Notes under the pieces: model-generated | The model's database searches: none | The model's input: only the letters and a program-made list of their open reading frames with translations | What the model was told of the DNA's origin: nothing | Origin: Chara braunii | Taxonomy: Eukaryota; Streptophyta; Charophyceae; Charales; Characeae | Direction: 5' to 3' | Length of the DNA: 23,184 nucleotides | Assembly (NCBI GenBank): GCA_003427395.1 | Contig: BFEA01000019.1 | Span: 5,184,626 to 5,207,809, forward strand | Program-made: the position numbers and the translations under genes | Shown: positions 1 to 8,443 of the stretch, piece by piece | Layout: each line of letters starts with the position of its first letter | Numbering within the stretch: position 1 is the stretch's first letter

Positions 1-42
<42 letters not shown>
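1..42. repeat. (AG)n microsatellite
   Basis: This is a perfect dinucleotide AG tract of about 21 units that runs off the left edge of the window, so its true length is unknown. It is the first of several GA/CT tracts in the window. Confidence 0.98.
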
Positions 43-43
<1 letters not shown>

Positions 44-1356
44 AAACTATCAATAGTGGTCACAGCGCACCAAAAATTTTGTTGTCCCGTTACCCGAAGT
101 GGGTCAGAACACGCCTCCCGACTTCTCACCGTCTGCCATATGCCGTTCATACATCTCGCTCGTGAGAGAATAAACGAACACGAGAAAATGACACCGACGA
201 AAAATAGGGAGAAAGTTGAAAATAGGAGAAAAAAATAGTTAATCGGACAATGAGAGATGCAATTTCAGTACTCAGTGCAAATCAATCAACAAAAAACTTA
301 CAGTTCTTCTTCTTCTTCTCAAACTCAACCCATGACCAAACAGAATCTCCCCCTTCCCCTCCTACAACCCCTTTGCCTCAACAAAAACACAATCGACCTT
401 GGATCCTCCCCCCAAAGCAGAATCTCCTCTTCCCACTACTTTCCCCCATACTCCCACTCCTCTTCCCCCTCCTCCAACGACCCCCTCACATTAAGGATGT
501 GAGGTTCTCTGAAGATCGCCTGAATGACAACCAAAATACAAAACATCTCTCTCTCTCTCTAAATTAAAAAAAAAAAAAAAAAAAAATCATTCGTGTGAGA
601 GAGTAAAAAAAAAATAAAGAAAGAAAGGAACCAAATTGGCGGGAAAGAGGTTATGAAGAGGTTCTCGAGGGCAAAATAATAGACAAAGAATAGAGGGAGA
701 AGACAAAGGCTATAATATTGGAGGATGGGCAAATAGAATGAGGAACCTGAAGAGCGATAAAACATTTATAGCTACGTAGTTAAGAATTGACTGAGTATTT
801 TGGCGGGAGTATTAGCGAGAGTATCAACAAGTATGCGTCGGTGTTTTTTGAATTGACAGGGGAAATCAACAAGTTCGCCTTACCCGTTGTCGAATTGGCG
901 GGAACACCAACGACTTCCCCTCATCAATTGTCGGTTTGGCAGGAGACCGATAAACCCTCATCGATGGTCTTCTTTCAGTTGTATGGCCGATGACTCCAAA
1001 CTAGCGGGAAATCTTGAGGGAAATTTGTTGAAGGGCTCACTCTGCACTGTTGCAGGGAAATTATTGTGGGACTAATTTTCTTCTCGTTTCAGGCAACGAC
1101 AAAATAAATGGTCAAAAAATAAAAAATCGGCGAAGGGTGATTCTCTGCTCAGAAAACAAATTCGTAAGTGCTTCCCCATTGTCTTCTCCTTTTTCTTTCT
1201 CCCCCCCCTCAATTTTTTCTTTTTCTTTTTTTGCTATTTTTTCATGTATTTTTTTCCTTTTTTATAGTCTTGTTATACAAATAAACTATTCTTCCATTTC
1301 CGGTAATTTCCTTAGTTGCTTCATTTTTTTCACTTATTATTTATCTATGAATTTAT
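43..1356. other. Gene-free stretch with pyrimidine-rich DNA
   Basis: I recognise no gene here. Positions 300-490 are rich in C and T on the + strand, and the reading frames crossing it encode only Ser/Pro/Leu-rich low-complexity peptides with no domain. A short CT tract and an A tract lie at 546-586. From 590 to 1180 the sequence is mixed and unremarkable, and from 1180 to 1356 it is T/C-rich and leads into the next microsatellite. Confidence 0.6.
546..586. repeat. Short (CT)n followed by A(21) tract
   Basis: Seven or eight CT units (546-560) are followed by a short AT-rich spacer and an uninterrupted A run at 566-586. The A run could be the tail of a retroposed sequence on the + strand, but I cannot define a body for it. 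Confidence 0.9.
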
Positions 1357-1374
1357 CCTCTCTCTCTCTCTCTC

Positions 1375-1444
<70 letters not shown>
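1357..1444. repeat. (TC)n microsatellite
   Basis: About 88 bp of TC repeats with one small interruption near 1375-1380, ending in a C run. Open frames that cross it translate to Ser-Leu repeats and are not genes. Confidence 0.97.
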
Positions 1445-1446
<2 letters not shown>

Positions 1447-2707
1447 CCCCTCCCTTCCCTTAATAAACTTATATTCACCATGCTTCATTCCTTTCTTCGG
1501 GTTGTTTGCCTCTCTAACATTTTCGTTTCACATCTTAATGATGGAAGTCGATTGGAAAAATATCAGGCAACCGTCAAGTTGGAATTCTGTATAGTAACCC
1601 CAAAGACTTGCAAATAAAAATTTGAAGCACATACTCGAGGAATTGGTTCCCTGGTCATGAAAAAGTGATGGTCAAACTTGCTATAATAGAGACTCTCATG
1701 CTCCGAGACGAAAAACATAATTTTTTTTCTTCTAGTATATAATTAGTTGTCGAGTACAATATCCAATGTCTCTTCTTGTGTGGACTCACTAAAGTCAGGC
1801 GTTCGACTTCGTTTACTTCGTGTCCTTAGGTTGCCTGAAGTCCACGAAGAAAACTGGTCACTTGATCCAGTGAAACCTCGTCAAATTGGTAAGAGAACTT
1901 GAAGAAAGTAAAATTACTAGTTGACCGTATAATAGTATCACAATTTAAAATTTTAGATTAAATGGTAATTAAATTAAATCAATTTATAGGTAAAAAATCC
2001 TCAAATGCTCAGACCTCACTTGACAGTGAAGCAAATATATAATTGTCGTGCCTGTGTGACTACTATTCAATTTGTTATTTGAATATCAGGTGTGCCGCTA
2101 GTTTTTGTTTTTACCATTTCTCGATGTATGAGTGTCACCCTTGCGCAGGAGTCATGCCACTTCTTTGCACATTTAATTTTAACGTTTCTAACCATAATTT
2201 TAGCGCTTTTGAACCACAATCGTCAGGTCTTACACGCGAAAAGGGGTAATCTTCTATGCCATAGACGATTTTAACTCTTTTGGTGGTCCCTATGGATTAT
2301 GCACATTTTTGGTTCAGTGTACTATATGCGAAGCATGTATTAGGGTTCGCAGTGCAGACCGCCCGAGTGCTCGTTATTACATACGTATTTTCCCTCACAA
2401 GTCTCATGTGCGTTATTTAGGCCAAACACGAGGGTCAATGCGCGTTCCCCCCCCCCCCCTCCCCTCTTTCAAACAATTTATGCATTTATGCACGTCATTC
2501 TTGCACTCGGGCCTTGCTAGTTTTTTTCATTTGTATTGTTATGATTTTATATTATTTGAACGGATATCCCAAATAACTTAACGAAATTCTAAAAAGTCAT
2601 GACTAAAACCACCACTCCCCCTACCAATAGTGTCGTTTCACGAGGGGTACCGGTAGCATAAAGTGGAAAACCGTGTGTATGACAAAAATAAAATTTGCGT
2701 AAAAAAG
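1445..2707. other. Gene-free stretch, nothing recognised
   Basis: Mixed AT-rich DNA with short open frames only. A C run of about 13 nt occurs at 2447-2459. I see no protein domain, tRNA or clear repeat structure here. Confidence 0.5.
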
Positions 2708-2892
2708 TTGAAAAGGCATCTAACCGAACTCTAACTACTTTCCTGATTGTATATCAAATAGTAAAACTTATATTTTTATTTTGGATTAAGATGCGTTAAA
2801 CAAATAGATATGTGTTTCAATTGATTGGCATCATTCATACGTTAATTAAAGTCTTTAAGTCTCATTCATATGACAGGATAATAAAAAAAACT
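2708..2892. repeat. Dispersed repeat A, copy 1
   Basis: This 185-bp segment is repeated in the same orientation at 17606-17790, also 185 bp. Shared landmarks include the GAAAAGGCAT start, the long match ending CCGAACTCTAACTA, the TTGGATTAAGATGCG block, the CATACGTTAATTAAA-type block and a terminal A run followed by CT. Identity is high by eye with scattered substitutions. The copies are about 15 kb apart, so this is a dispersed repeat of unknown class. The A-rich right end is compatible with a retroposon tail. Confidence 0.85.
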
Positions 2893-3060
2893 TGGGCTTA
2901 AAAGTCTTTCTGCATTTTTGACTTCCTATTATTCAAGTCTTTTCGTTTACTTTTTCTCACTTTTCTTGCTCCAACCAATGTTTTTAAGCGAGACATCAAT
3001 AAACGTCATGATTCTCCTACTCTGATGGCAATCTCTTTAATAAACAAAGATGAATAAGTA

Positions 3061-3206
3061 AAGAAAAGATAAAAGTTTCCTATATGAAAATGAATCAATG
3101 AAGTTATAGCAAATTGTTCTAGTGGACTAAAAACCATTATGATTTTTTTTATTTTTTTTACGGAGCTTTTGATGATCGATCTCTCAAAGTCAAAGCAATC
3201 TAATAT
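3061..3206. repeat. Local direct repeat B, copy 1
   Basis: This ~146-bp segment recurs at 3286-3431. Both copies carry the GTTTCCTATATGAAAA block, an internal CCATTATGATTTTTTT block and the GATCGATCTCTCAAAG block followed by CAAAGCAATCTAA. The T run and a few substitutions differ. The start-to-start spacing is about 225 bp. Confidence 0.85.
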
Positions 3207-3285
3207 ACTCAAAAAAACGCAAAGGTCGTAGGCTCGCTAGCTGGATAAATATTAATCACCACAATGATAATTTTTTTCATTTTTC

Positions 3286-3431
3286 AAGAAAGATACAAGT
3301 TTCCTATATGAAAAGGAATCAATGGAATAATATCAAATTGTACTTGTGGACTAAAACCCATTATGATTTTTTTTTTTTTTTTTGGGAAACTTTAAATGAT
3401 CGATCTCTCAAAGCCAAAGCAATCTAACATA
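3286..3431. repeat. Local direct repeat B, copy 2
   Basis: Second copy of the segment at 3061-3206. The intervening ~80 bp (3207-3285) is not duplicated, so this is either a tandem unit whose spacer diverged or two neighbouring insertions of one repeat. Confidence 0.85.
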
Positions 3432-3535
3432 ATCTTCATAAACTAGTTGAATCAAATCGTAACTTTTCTCATTATCGTTGGTGGTAAAAATGTACATATA
3501 GAAATCATGACCAACCAAGCCCGAGTACGTTATCG

Positions 3536-3638
3536 GAGCAGAAACCCTTACCAGGGTATCTGCTCAGGTTTTTTAATGTCAGACGCTGTCTGACTTTTTC
3601 GTTGAATTGAGGAACTTGTTGAGACTGACGTTTGTCAG
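3536..3638. other. Cluster of three stem-loops
   Basis: Three inverted repeats lie close together. At 3536-3565, GAGCAG pairs with CTGCTC and, inside, ACCCT pairs with AGGGT around a 4-nt loop, with a 2x2 internal bulge. At 3578-3594, GTCAGAC pairs with GTCTGAC around a 3-nt loop and is followed by TTTTTC. At 3625-3638, CTGAC pairs with GTCAG. I see no open frame or known RNA family here. The structure is read directly from the sequence; any transcript is unproven. Confidence 0.7.
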
Positions 3639-4140
3639 AAGTTTATTCGGACCAACCTGTGACCAAGAGACTATAACTTTTATGAACCTTAATCCAGACG
3701 CTTGTGACGTCCGAAAATAATGGCGGTAATCGGCAGTGTGACCAGTCAAATGTAGTTTCTAGCAGGGTCGCAGAGGCACACGGTTGCATGAATGTTCAAA
3801 CTAAAGACCTATCTTATTTAAAATCATGACGCACGGTTGTACAGCCGCGTGATTCAAAGCCTACGTGCATTGAAATGAGCAACCGCGTAAGATATAGGGT
3901 AGCGACATAAAAGAAAGGGGATGCCTAATTTTATTTTATTTTTAGACCTGCGGAGTCTGATTTTTGCGTCATATGTCAAGAAAAAACGGCGTCGCGGCCT
4001 GCCCGGTTGGGTGGCTGGTCAGGCCATTGATAGGTAGCCCGCCACGGAAAAAGGGGCAGACAAGCTAAGCCTACCTAGCCATAGGTGGGCAAGCAGGCGA
4101 AGTCTGCCTAGCCATAGGTGGACAACCTACTGGGAAAACC
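3639..4140. other. Gene-free stretch with a 33-bp duplication
   Basis: I recognise no gene. A 33-bp unit occurs twice in tandem at about 4066-4131; CTAGCCATAGGTGG is found at 4075-4088 and 4108-4121. A longer-loop inverted repeat GGCCTG/CAGGCC spans 3996-4025. Confidence 0.55.
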
Positions 4141-4141
4141 C

Positions 4142-4182
4142 CTTCATGTTGAAGTGTTACTCCTATTTGGTGTGAAATAGGA
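4142..4182. other. Two adjacent perfect stem-loops
   Basis: CTTCA-TGT-TGAAG spans 4142-4154. A perfect 8-bp stem, TCCTATTT paired with AAATAGGA around a 6-nt loop, spans 4161-4182. The second stem ends three bases before the A box of the tRNA-like element that follows. Confidence 0.8.
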
Positions 4183-4250
4183 ACTAGCCCAGTTGGATAA
4201 CATGCCAGATTCTCACATGGCGGAGACCGGGATCGAACCCGACGATGCCC
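4176..4250 (+). repeat. tRNA-derived SINE head, tRNA-Glu-like
   Basis: A near-canonical RNA polymerase III A box (TAGCCCAGTTGG, 4185-4196) is followed 46 nt downstream by a perfect B box (GATCGAACC, 4231-4239), the spacing of a tRNA gene. Between them is an anticodon-arm-like piece with a TTCTCAC loop (4210-4216), which would give a CUC anticodon as in tRNA-Glu. The T stem and anticodon stem have several mismatches and no convincing 7-bp acceptor stem is present, so it is not a working tRNA. I infer the degenerate head of a tRNA-derived SINE. The B box also reads as a B box on the minus strand, but the A box favours the + strand. Confidence 0.55.
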
Positions 4251-4275
4251 TATGTGGGCCAACTCCTTTTGGAGC

Positions 4276-4293
4276 GGCTCATCAAGATGAGCC
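4276..4293. other. Perfect inverted repeat
   Basis: GGCTCATC pairs perfectly with GATGAGCC with only two bases between them; in practice this is a 7-bp stem with a 4-nt CAAG loop. It lies in the body of the SINE-like region. Confidence 0.85.
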
Positions 4294-4394
4294 TGAGTTG
4301 TGACCATTTTCAGTCACGAGAATGCCAGATCTCACGGCCAAAAACGGTCGCGCGTCTACAGCATGGCCCTTCCTCGGATGATGACACGCATAAA

Positions 4395-4500
4395 TCGAGA
4401 AATGGTTCCCCGATGGGAATCGAACTCGGGTCCTGCATGTTGGAAAGAGGGGGGGAGGCGCCAGCAAAGCCTGATGCTGCCTACTATGGCCGTTGACATA
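4395..4500 (-). repeat. Second tRNA-like SINE fragment
   Basis: On the minus strand a perfect B box (GTTCGATTCC, about 4417-4426) sits in a T-arm-like context, CCCGA...TCGGG. An A-box-like sequence (GGCCATAGTAGG) lies farther upstream on the same strand at about 4482-4494. The spacing, near 70 nt, is longer than in a tRNA, and the stems are poor. This is most likely the remnant of a tRNA-derived SINE in the opposite orientation to the one at 4176-4250. Confidence 0.4.
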
Positions 4501-4573
4501 AGCCAACGACATCATTACAGGAAAAAAAAAAATAAAAAAAAATGAGGCAGGTTGCCTCAAGGTTGGGAAGCGA

Positions 4574-4656
4574 ACAACCGTTTTGGTTGTGTAGGAGCAA
4601 CACAACTCCTTGTTCGTTTTAAGGCGAACATCTGTGGCGGTGAGATCTTGGATCTC
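4574..4656. other. Two perfect stem-loops
   Basis: ACAACC-GTTTT-GGTTGT spans 4574-4590. GAGATC-TTG-GATCTC spans 4642-4656. Both are read directly. They lie just before the (GA)n(A)n tract and may belong to the same short element. Confidence 0.75.
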
Positions 4657-4673
4657 GCGGCTCACGATATTCG

Positions 4674-4674
4674 C

Positions 4675-4709
<35 letters not shown>

Positions 4710-4714
4710 GAGAG

Positions 4715-4753
<39 letters not shown>
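4674..4753. repeat. (GA)n followed by A(~39) tract
   Basis: About 20 GA units with one GGG interruption run directly into an uninterrupted A tract of about 39 bases. A long pure A tract after a GA tract is compatible with a retroposon 3' end on the + strand that has drifted into a microsatellite. Confidence 0.95.
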
Positions 4754-4755
<2 letters not shown>

Positions 4756-5058
4756 TAAAAGAGAGGAGGACCTACTCCTCCCGACCTGCCAGTTGCCTCT
4801 TGGTCAGGGAGGGAAAGAAGAAAAAAAAATAAAAAAATAGAAAGGGAAAAAATAAAAGGAAAAAACACGAGAAAACGGGATCAGATTTTATGAAAACCTG
4901 TATTTTGTTATTTGCGCCAATATTTTTTTGGTGGAGTAAAACAAGTTTTTCGACCTTGATTTTTTTTTTTTATGTAGGTAGCGAGCCACCTAGGCCATGC
5001 ACGTGAAATTTTTCAGATTTTCTTACTGGGTCAATTGTTTTTTAAAAATCATCAAAGT
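4754..5058. other. Gene-free A/T-rich stretch
   Basis: Purine-rich to about 4870, then T-rich. I see no gene or clear repeat. Confidence 0.5.
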
Positions 5059-5909
5059 CGGGGTACGTTTTGCACCCCGCTCTGAACCTATTGGGATTTA
5101 AACTCATGAATTCTCACTTGTTGTTTCCCTACCTCTCCCAGCCTGCAACTGCCTTCCCCGTTTTCAGGGGAGGGCATAGTAAAAGGTGGGAGGGTTGTTG
5201 GTTTCAACAGCATGAACCTGAACAAGGTAAGGGCCAGACGCGTTATAGTTGAAGTTAGTTTTCTTTCTCTTTTTCTTTTGTTTATTTTCCTTGTTTTTTT
5301 GTGCATTCTCGTGAGGACACTTGTCAGGCTTCCGTTTTTAGAGGGAGCCTGGAAATTGAGGGGTCATAAAGGAAAAGGCTAAGTACAACCTTACTTAGCC
5401 TTTTCCCCAATGTATCTACCCTGGAAAAAGGGTCTAGGTCCATCAAACTGAAATGGGTTGTATCTTTCCAACCCCTTATCAGAAAAATAAATATAAAAAC
5501 AATTTTGGAAATACCACAACCTCAACTATCTCGTGAAAATCCGAGATAGCTGGGGAAAAGAAAAGAAAAGGAAAATGAAGGAAGTTAAAGAAACTGCCCC
5601 CACTAAGGCTATGACTGTGGTGCGGCCACAGTTAGCCATGAATCTTTGTCAAATCAAGGGCTCACTGTGAACCCGCAATTTTGCCTGGGGGCTGGAGTGA
5701 CGTCCAACTCTCCTCAGCCACTATAAAACAGGCAGTTGTCCCCAACTGCCACACAAAACACTCGTGTTGCCAGTGTGTGGCAAGCACACTTGAGTGTTGT
5801 TGGGTTGCTGGAGGAGCTGCCAGAGGCAACGTGGGAGGAGGCTGGAGGTTTGTGGTGGAGCGCGAGAGGAACAGCGCGGCCATAGCCGGGGTAGGGAGCA
5901 CTCTGCTCC
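5059..5909. other. Array of about a dozen stem-loops
   Basis: An exceptional density of short-loop inverted repeats. Examples: 5059-5079 (CGGGGT/ACCCCG); 5150-5176 (10-bp stem with one T-G wobble, TGCCTTCCCC/GGGGAGGGCA); 5196-5209 (TGTTG/CAACA); 5326-5350 (8 bp with one wobble); 5371-5406 (perfect 15-bp stem GGAAAAGGCTAAGTA, 6-nt loop); 5418-5433 (ACCCT/AGGGT); 5455-5474 (GGGTTG/CAACCC); 5526-5549 (perfect 8 bp, CTATCTCG/CGAGATAG); 5607-5637 (GGCT + ACTGTGG / CCACAGT + AGCC); 5731-5750 (perfect 8 bp GGCAGTTG/CAACTGCC, 4-nt loop); 5767-5783 (TTGCCA/TGGCAA); 5895-5909 (GGAGCA/TGCTCC). The stems differ in sequence, so this is not one repeat copied many times. The open frames across it show no domain. 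The array sits immediately upstream of the retroelement genes. It could be a structured leader of that element, a relic of palindrome-rich organelle DNA, or something else. Confidence 0.7.
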
Positions 5910-6125
5910 ACTTCCCTCTGGCTGCTGCTGGTCCAGTGGAGCGGTCTTAGGGACTCTGCGGGACCAAGGCGGCACGGTAAGAGTATACTTTGGGCCTCGA
6001 TTTTGTCCAGGGTCCATACTTTATTAATTTGACGGGATGAGAGATCTGTTGAGTTATGAGATGTTTTCCCGAGCGTGGCCAAATTGTGGTCGCTGATAAA
6101 TGAATGCCGACAAAGACGAAAATGA

Positions 6126-6932
6126 GTGGGTTTGCTCGCTGGTAAATCAAGTAGATTGATCGGTAGTGGTAATGAATCTGTTGCTTTCTCGTTCGACTCT
6201 TCCCTGACTGAAACTGCTGACCCTTTTCCTTCCTCGTCTTTCTCGTCTTCCCCTTCTCTCTCTTCTTCTACCTCTCGTACCTTGCACCTCTCTCCCCCCG
6301 GATTCTCTTCCTCAGTATCTAATGTGTCGAAGGATTCGGTTTATTTTTTGCGTGATAAATCATTTAATGGGTTTCTTCGACTTCTAGTTATTGGGCTTGT
6401 TTTCAAGGGACAGATTCCGTGGGCGGATAAAATCAAAGGTTATTTGTTGAATTTGATGGTAAGTGGCTATGATCTTGAGAAGTGCGAAGGGCCATTGGTT
6501 TATGTGCTCATCTCCCCCTGGTCGAGACATATAAACGTAGGCTCTACTACTCGGGACTTGCCGGTAAGATGGGGGGAGCATGTTTATAGAGCACTTAGTC
6601 TTGGGAATATTGACGGGGGTCATAGGAATCATAAACTCTACGCATGGTTGAGGCGTGGAAGGGTGGGAGACTATGTGGCGCTTCCTCTCTTTCCCTGTGG
6701 GTCGGCAAACGTTCTGCACTTGGAGAAGTTTATGATTAAGACGATGAGTCGTTACCTTAATAGTCGAGATGAAATTGGCAGGAAGAAGCAATGTCGCAAG
6801 GGTAAACATGAAAGGTTGAGGCAGAGGAGGAAACAGGGTGCCATCGTGAAGTCTGGTCCTGGGCAAACACATATCACCTTCCACTCGTCTATCGGGATCG
6901 TGTCCACTCGCTTGTCTTTCATCCTAGATTAG
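6126..6932 (+). pseudogene. GIY-YIG endonuclease domain of the PLE
   Basis: An open frame of 268 codons. Residues 1-75 are Ser-rich low complexity. The nuclease core begins near residue 124: the GIY position reads VYV (6498-6506) and the YIG position reads NVG (6534-6542) in the context NVGSTTRDLPVRWGEHV. The conserved Arg is at about residue 148, with EH following; the metal-binding Glu is at about residue 200 (LEKFMIK) and the late Asn at about 212 (YLNSR). In a PLE this domain nicks target DNA to prime reverse transcription. The frame opens right after a TGA (6123-6125) with only a GTG codon, and the first in-frame ATG lies near 6454, inside the domain's approach. The N-terminus is therefore probably lost or shifted. 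The tail is strongly basic (RRKQG-like). The ORF ends at a TAG that may be secondary, since the same frame continues into the linker. Confidence 0.75.
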
Positions 6933-6989
6933 TGTCTTTCATCTGTAGGAATCCTGTGCTCTGGAGGTGATCGCATAGCTGAGGATTGA

Positions 6990-7600
6990 AAGGTATTGAA
7001 AAGGAGATACGGTTCCTCCTTGATCAAAGCGGGTGGGGGTACCGTGCTTCTAAAGAAAGCGAAAGGGATGTTTCGGTCAGGAAAATACATTTATGTATCT
7101 GCGATTGTTCCTTTCATGTGCAAAGTCTTGATTCTGAAACCTACTCTGGCTGGGCTAGTGGCTAATCCTGCTTCCAGGAAATGTCTGATGACTTGGGATT
7201 TCTTGGTGTTGGTCTGTGCATTTTTTGTCGTTCGTAGTTTTTATGAGAAGAGGAGTCGGTTCCTCCTTAAACTTATTCTGTCTGGAACTATTAGACGGAG
7301 ATTTGGCTGTAACGTGAGGCGGCGATTGGTGGTCCGAGTCACCTATGATCTTATCTTGAGTAAGCCTAGTATCAGAGCCTTGTGCTCTCGGCTGGTCATG
7401 AATCTGGAAGGCGATGAGGAATGGAAGAAGATGATGGTGTGAAGAATGAGAATTGTCTAGATAAAAAACAAGAGTGTGGGTGATATTTTGTGCAATTTTC
7501 GAGAATTCGCTATAAGCAATGAGGTGCAGTGTGTTTGCTCGAGGATGACAACGGACTTTCCACGGATGGATGGCCATGTTAGTTTCCGTCTGAATGATCT
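6990..7600 (+). pseudogene. PLE linker region with CxC motif
   Basis: In the same frame as the endonuclease, codons are open from 6990 to a TGA at 7440. A TAG follows at 7458, and the frame is then open again to a TGA near 7628. The first part is Arg/Lys-rich with hydrophobic stretches and has no recognisable domain. The second part carries the sequence EVQCVCSR (7521-7544), a CxC motif followed about 15 residues later by GHV. In N-terminal EN+ PLEs a short domain with a CxC motif joins the endonuclease to the reverse transcriptase, so this piece fits exactly where it should. A one-base frameshift near 7595-7607 moves the reading into the next segment. Confidence 0.6.
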
Positions 7601-8443
7601 TTACGTAATAACAAGAATGTGGTGCGTTCGTCTGGGGTGAATATCAGTGGTCGGTTGAAAAGACAGATTGTTCGATCGTTCGCTGAGATGGAGATTCCGG
7701 AGCCTAAGCTACGAAGAGAAAAAATGGTTGGGTGCGTGAAGATGGTGGATGACGATGGCTTGGGGTACTATGCAGAGGAGGAGATTGTGTGTTGGAAGGA
7801 GAAGTTGAGTGGTTTAGTGATGGTACCAATCGACCATAATCCCGGAGACACGCTGGTATGTTGTCCAACAAGATACCCTGAAGGGATGAACACATTGTTT
7901 CTGTCCAATCCGGGATTCAGTGTTTGTAAGGAGGGAGAAAGCTCGCTGCTCAGTAGAGCTAAGGAGGAGTATTTGCAGCACGGTCTGCAGAAGTTGGCAA
8001 GATGGGACTCTAAAGGGTGTTTGGGGAAGGCTTATGCTATTCCCAAGCATAAGGATGTCCTGCGTTGGCGTCCAATCTGTTCGTCTTTCTCTGAGTGTAA
8101 TGTACGAGCGTGCAGGAAAGTGTCTCGCTGTATTAATGTTATGTTATGGGGAATGCCAATGGGTTCACACTTTAATCTGAAGTGTACGGATATGCTGGTG
8201 GAGGCGCTTGGAGAAGTTAATAAGGATTGGAAGAAAGGGGAAGAGATGTTGACGGCGACTTTTAACATCAAGGAGATGTTCTGCAATCTCCCGCATGGCG
8301 CAATCATGAGAGCTTTGTGTTGGATTATTGATTTTTGGGAAGGGCGAGAGGTAAGGAATGTGTTGCTGAAGACCCGGGGGAAGGAAGGTAAGTTGCAAAG
8401 AGGAAAAGCTCAGGAGGGCTGGCAGACAGTGGATTTTGGTTAG
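7598..8443 (+). pseudogene. Reverse transcriptase, N-terminal half (fingers and motif A)
   Basis: Frame 2 is open from 7598 to a TAG at 8441-8443. Recognisable RT features are the motif 1/2 region AYAIPKHKDVLRWRPI (about 8030-8078), where Lys and RPI contact the template and nucleotide, and motif A at about 8261-8290, reading FNIKEMFCNLPH. In active RTs the residue before IKEMF is the catalytic Asp (FDIKEMF). Here codon 8264-8266 is AAC (Asn), a G-to-A change that should abolish polymerisation. The stretch before motif 1 (7620-8020) is the expected place for PLE N-terminal RT extensions. After motif A the frame runs on through a Lys/Gly-rich loop to the stop. The same frame resumes after the stop with RT motif B, so the TAG looks like a point nonsense mutation. 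Confidence 0.75.

Noticed and set aside
250-567. 105-codon + frame
   Set aside because: Pro/Ser/Leu-rich low complexity from pyrimidine-rich DNA, with an overlapping frame of similar length.
1050-1594. Overlapping + frames of 92-137 codons
   Set aside because: Much of their length is Ser-Leu repeat from the (TC)n tract and T/C-rich DNA; no domain is present.
4140-4250. Functional tRNA-Glu gene
   Set aside because: The A and B boxes are good, but the acceptor, anticodon and T stems have too many mismatches.
4282-4665. 127-codon minus frame
   Set aside because: It crosses SINE-like tRNA-derived pieces and an A-rich run and shows no domain.
5662-6082. Several overlapping frames on both strands, some Cys-rich
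   Set aside because: They coincide with the stem-loop array, where inverted repeats create similar frames on both strands; no family is recognised.
6384-6884. 166-codon minus frame
   Set aside because: It is antisense to the GIY-YIG domain, which has clear motif support on the + strand.
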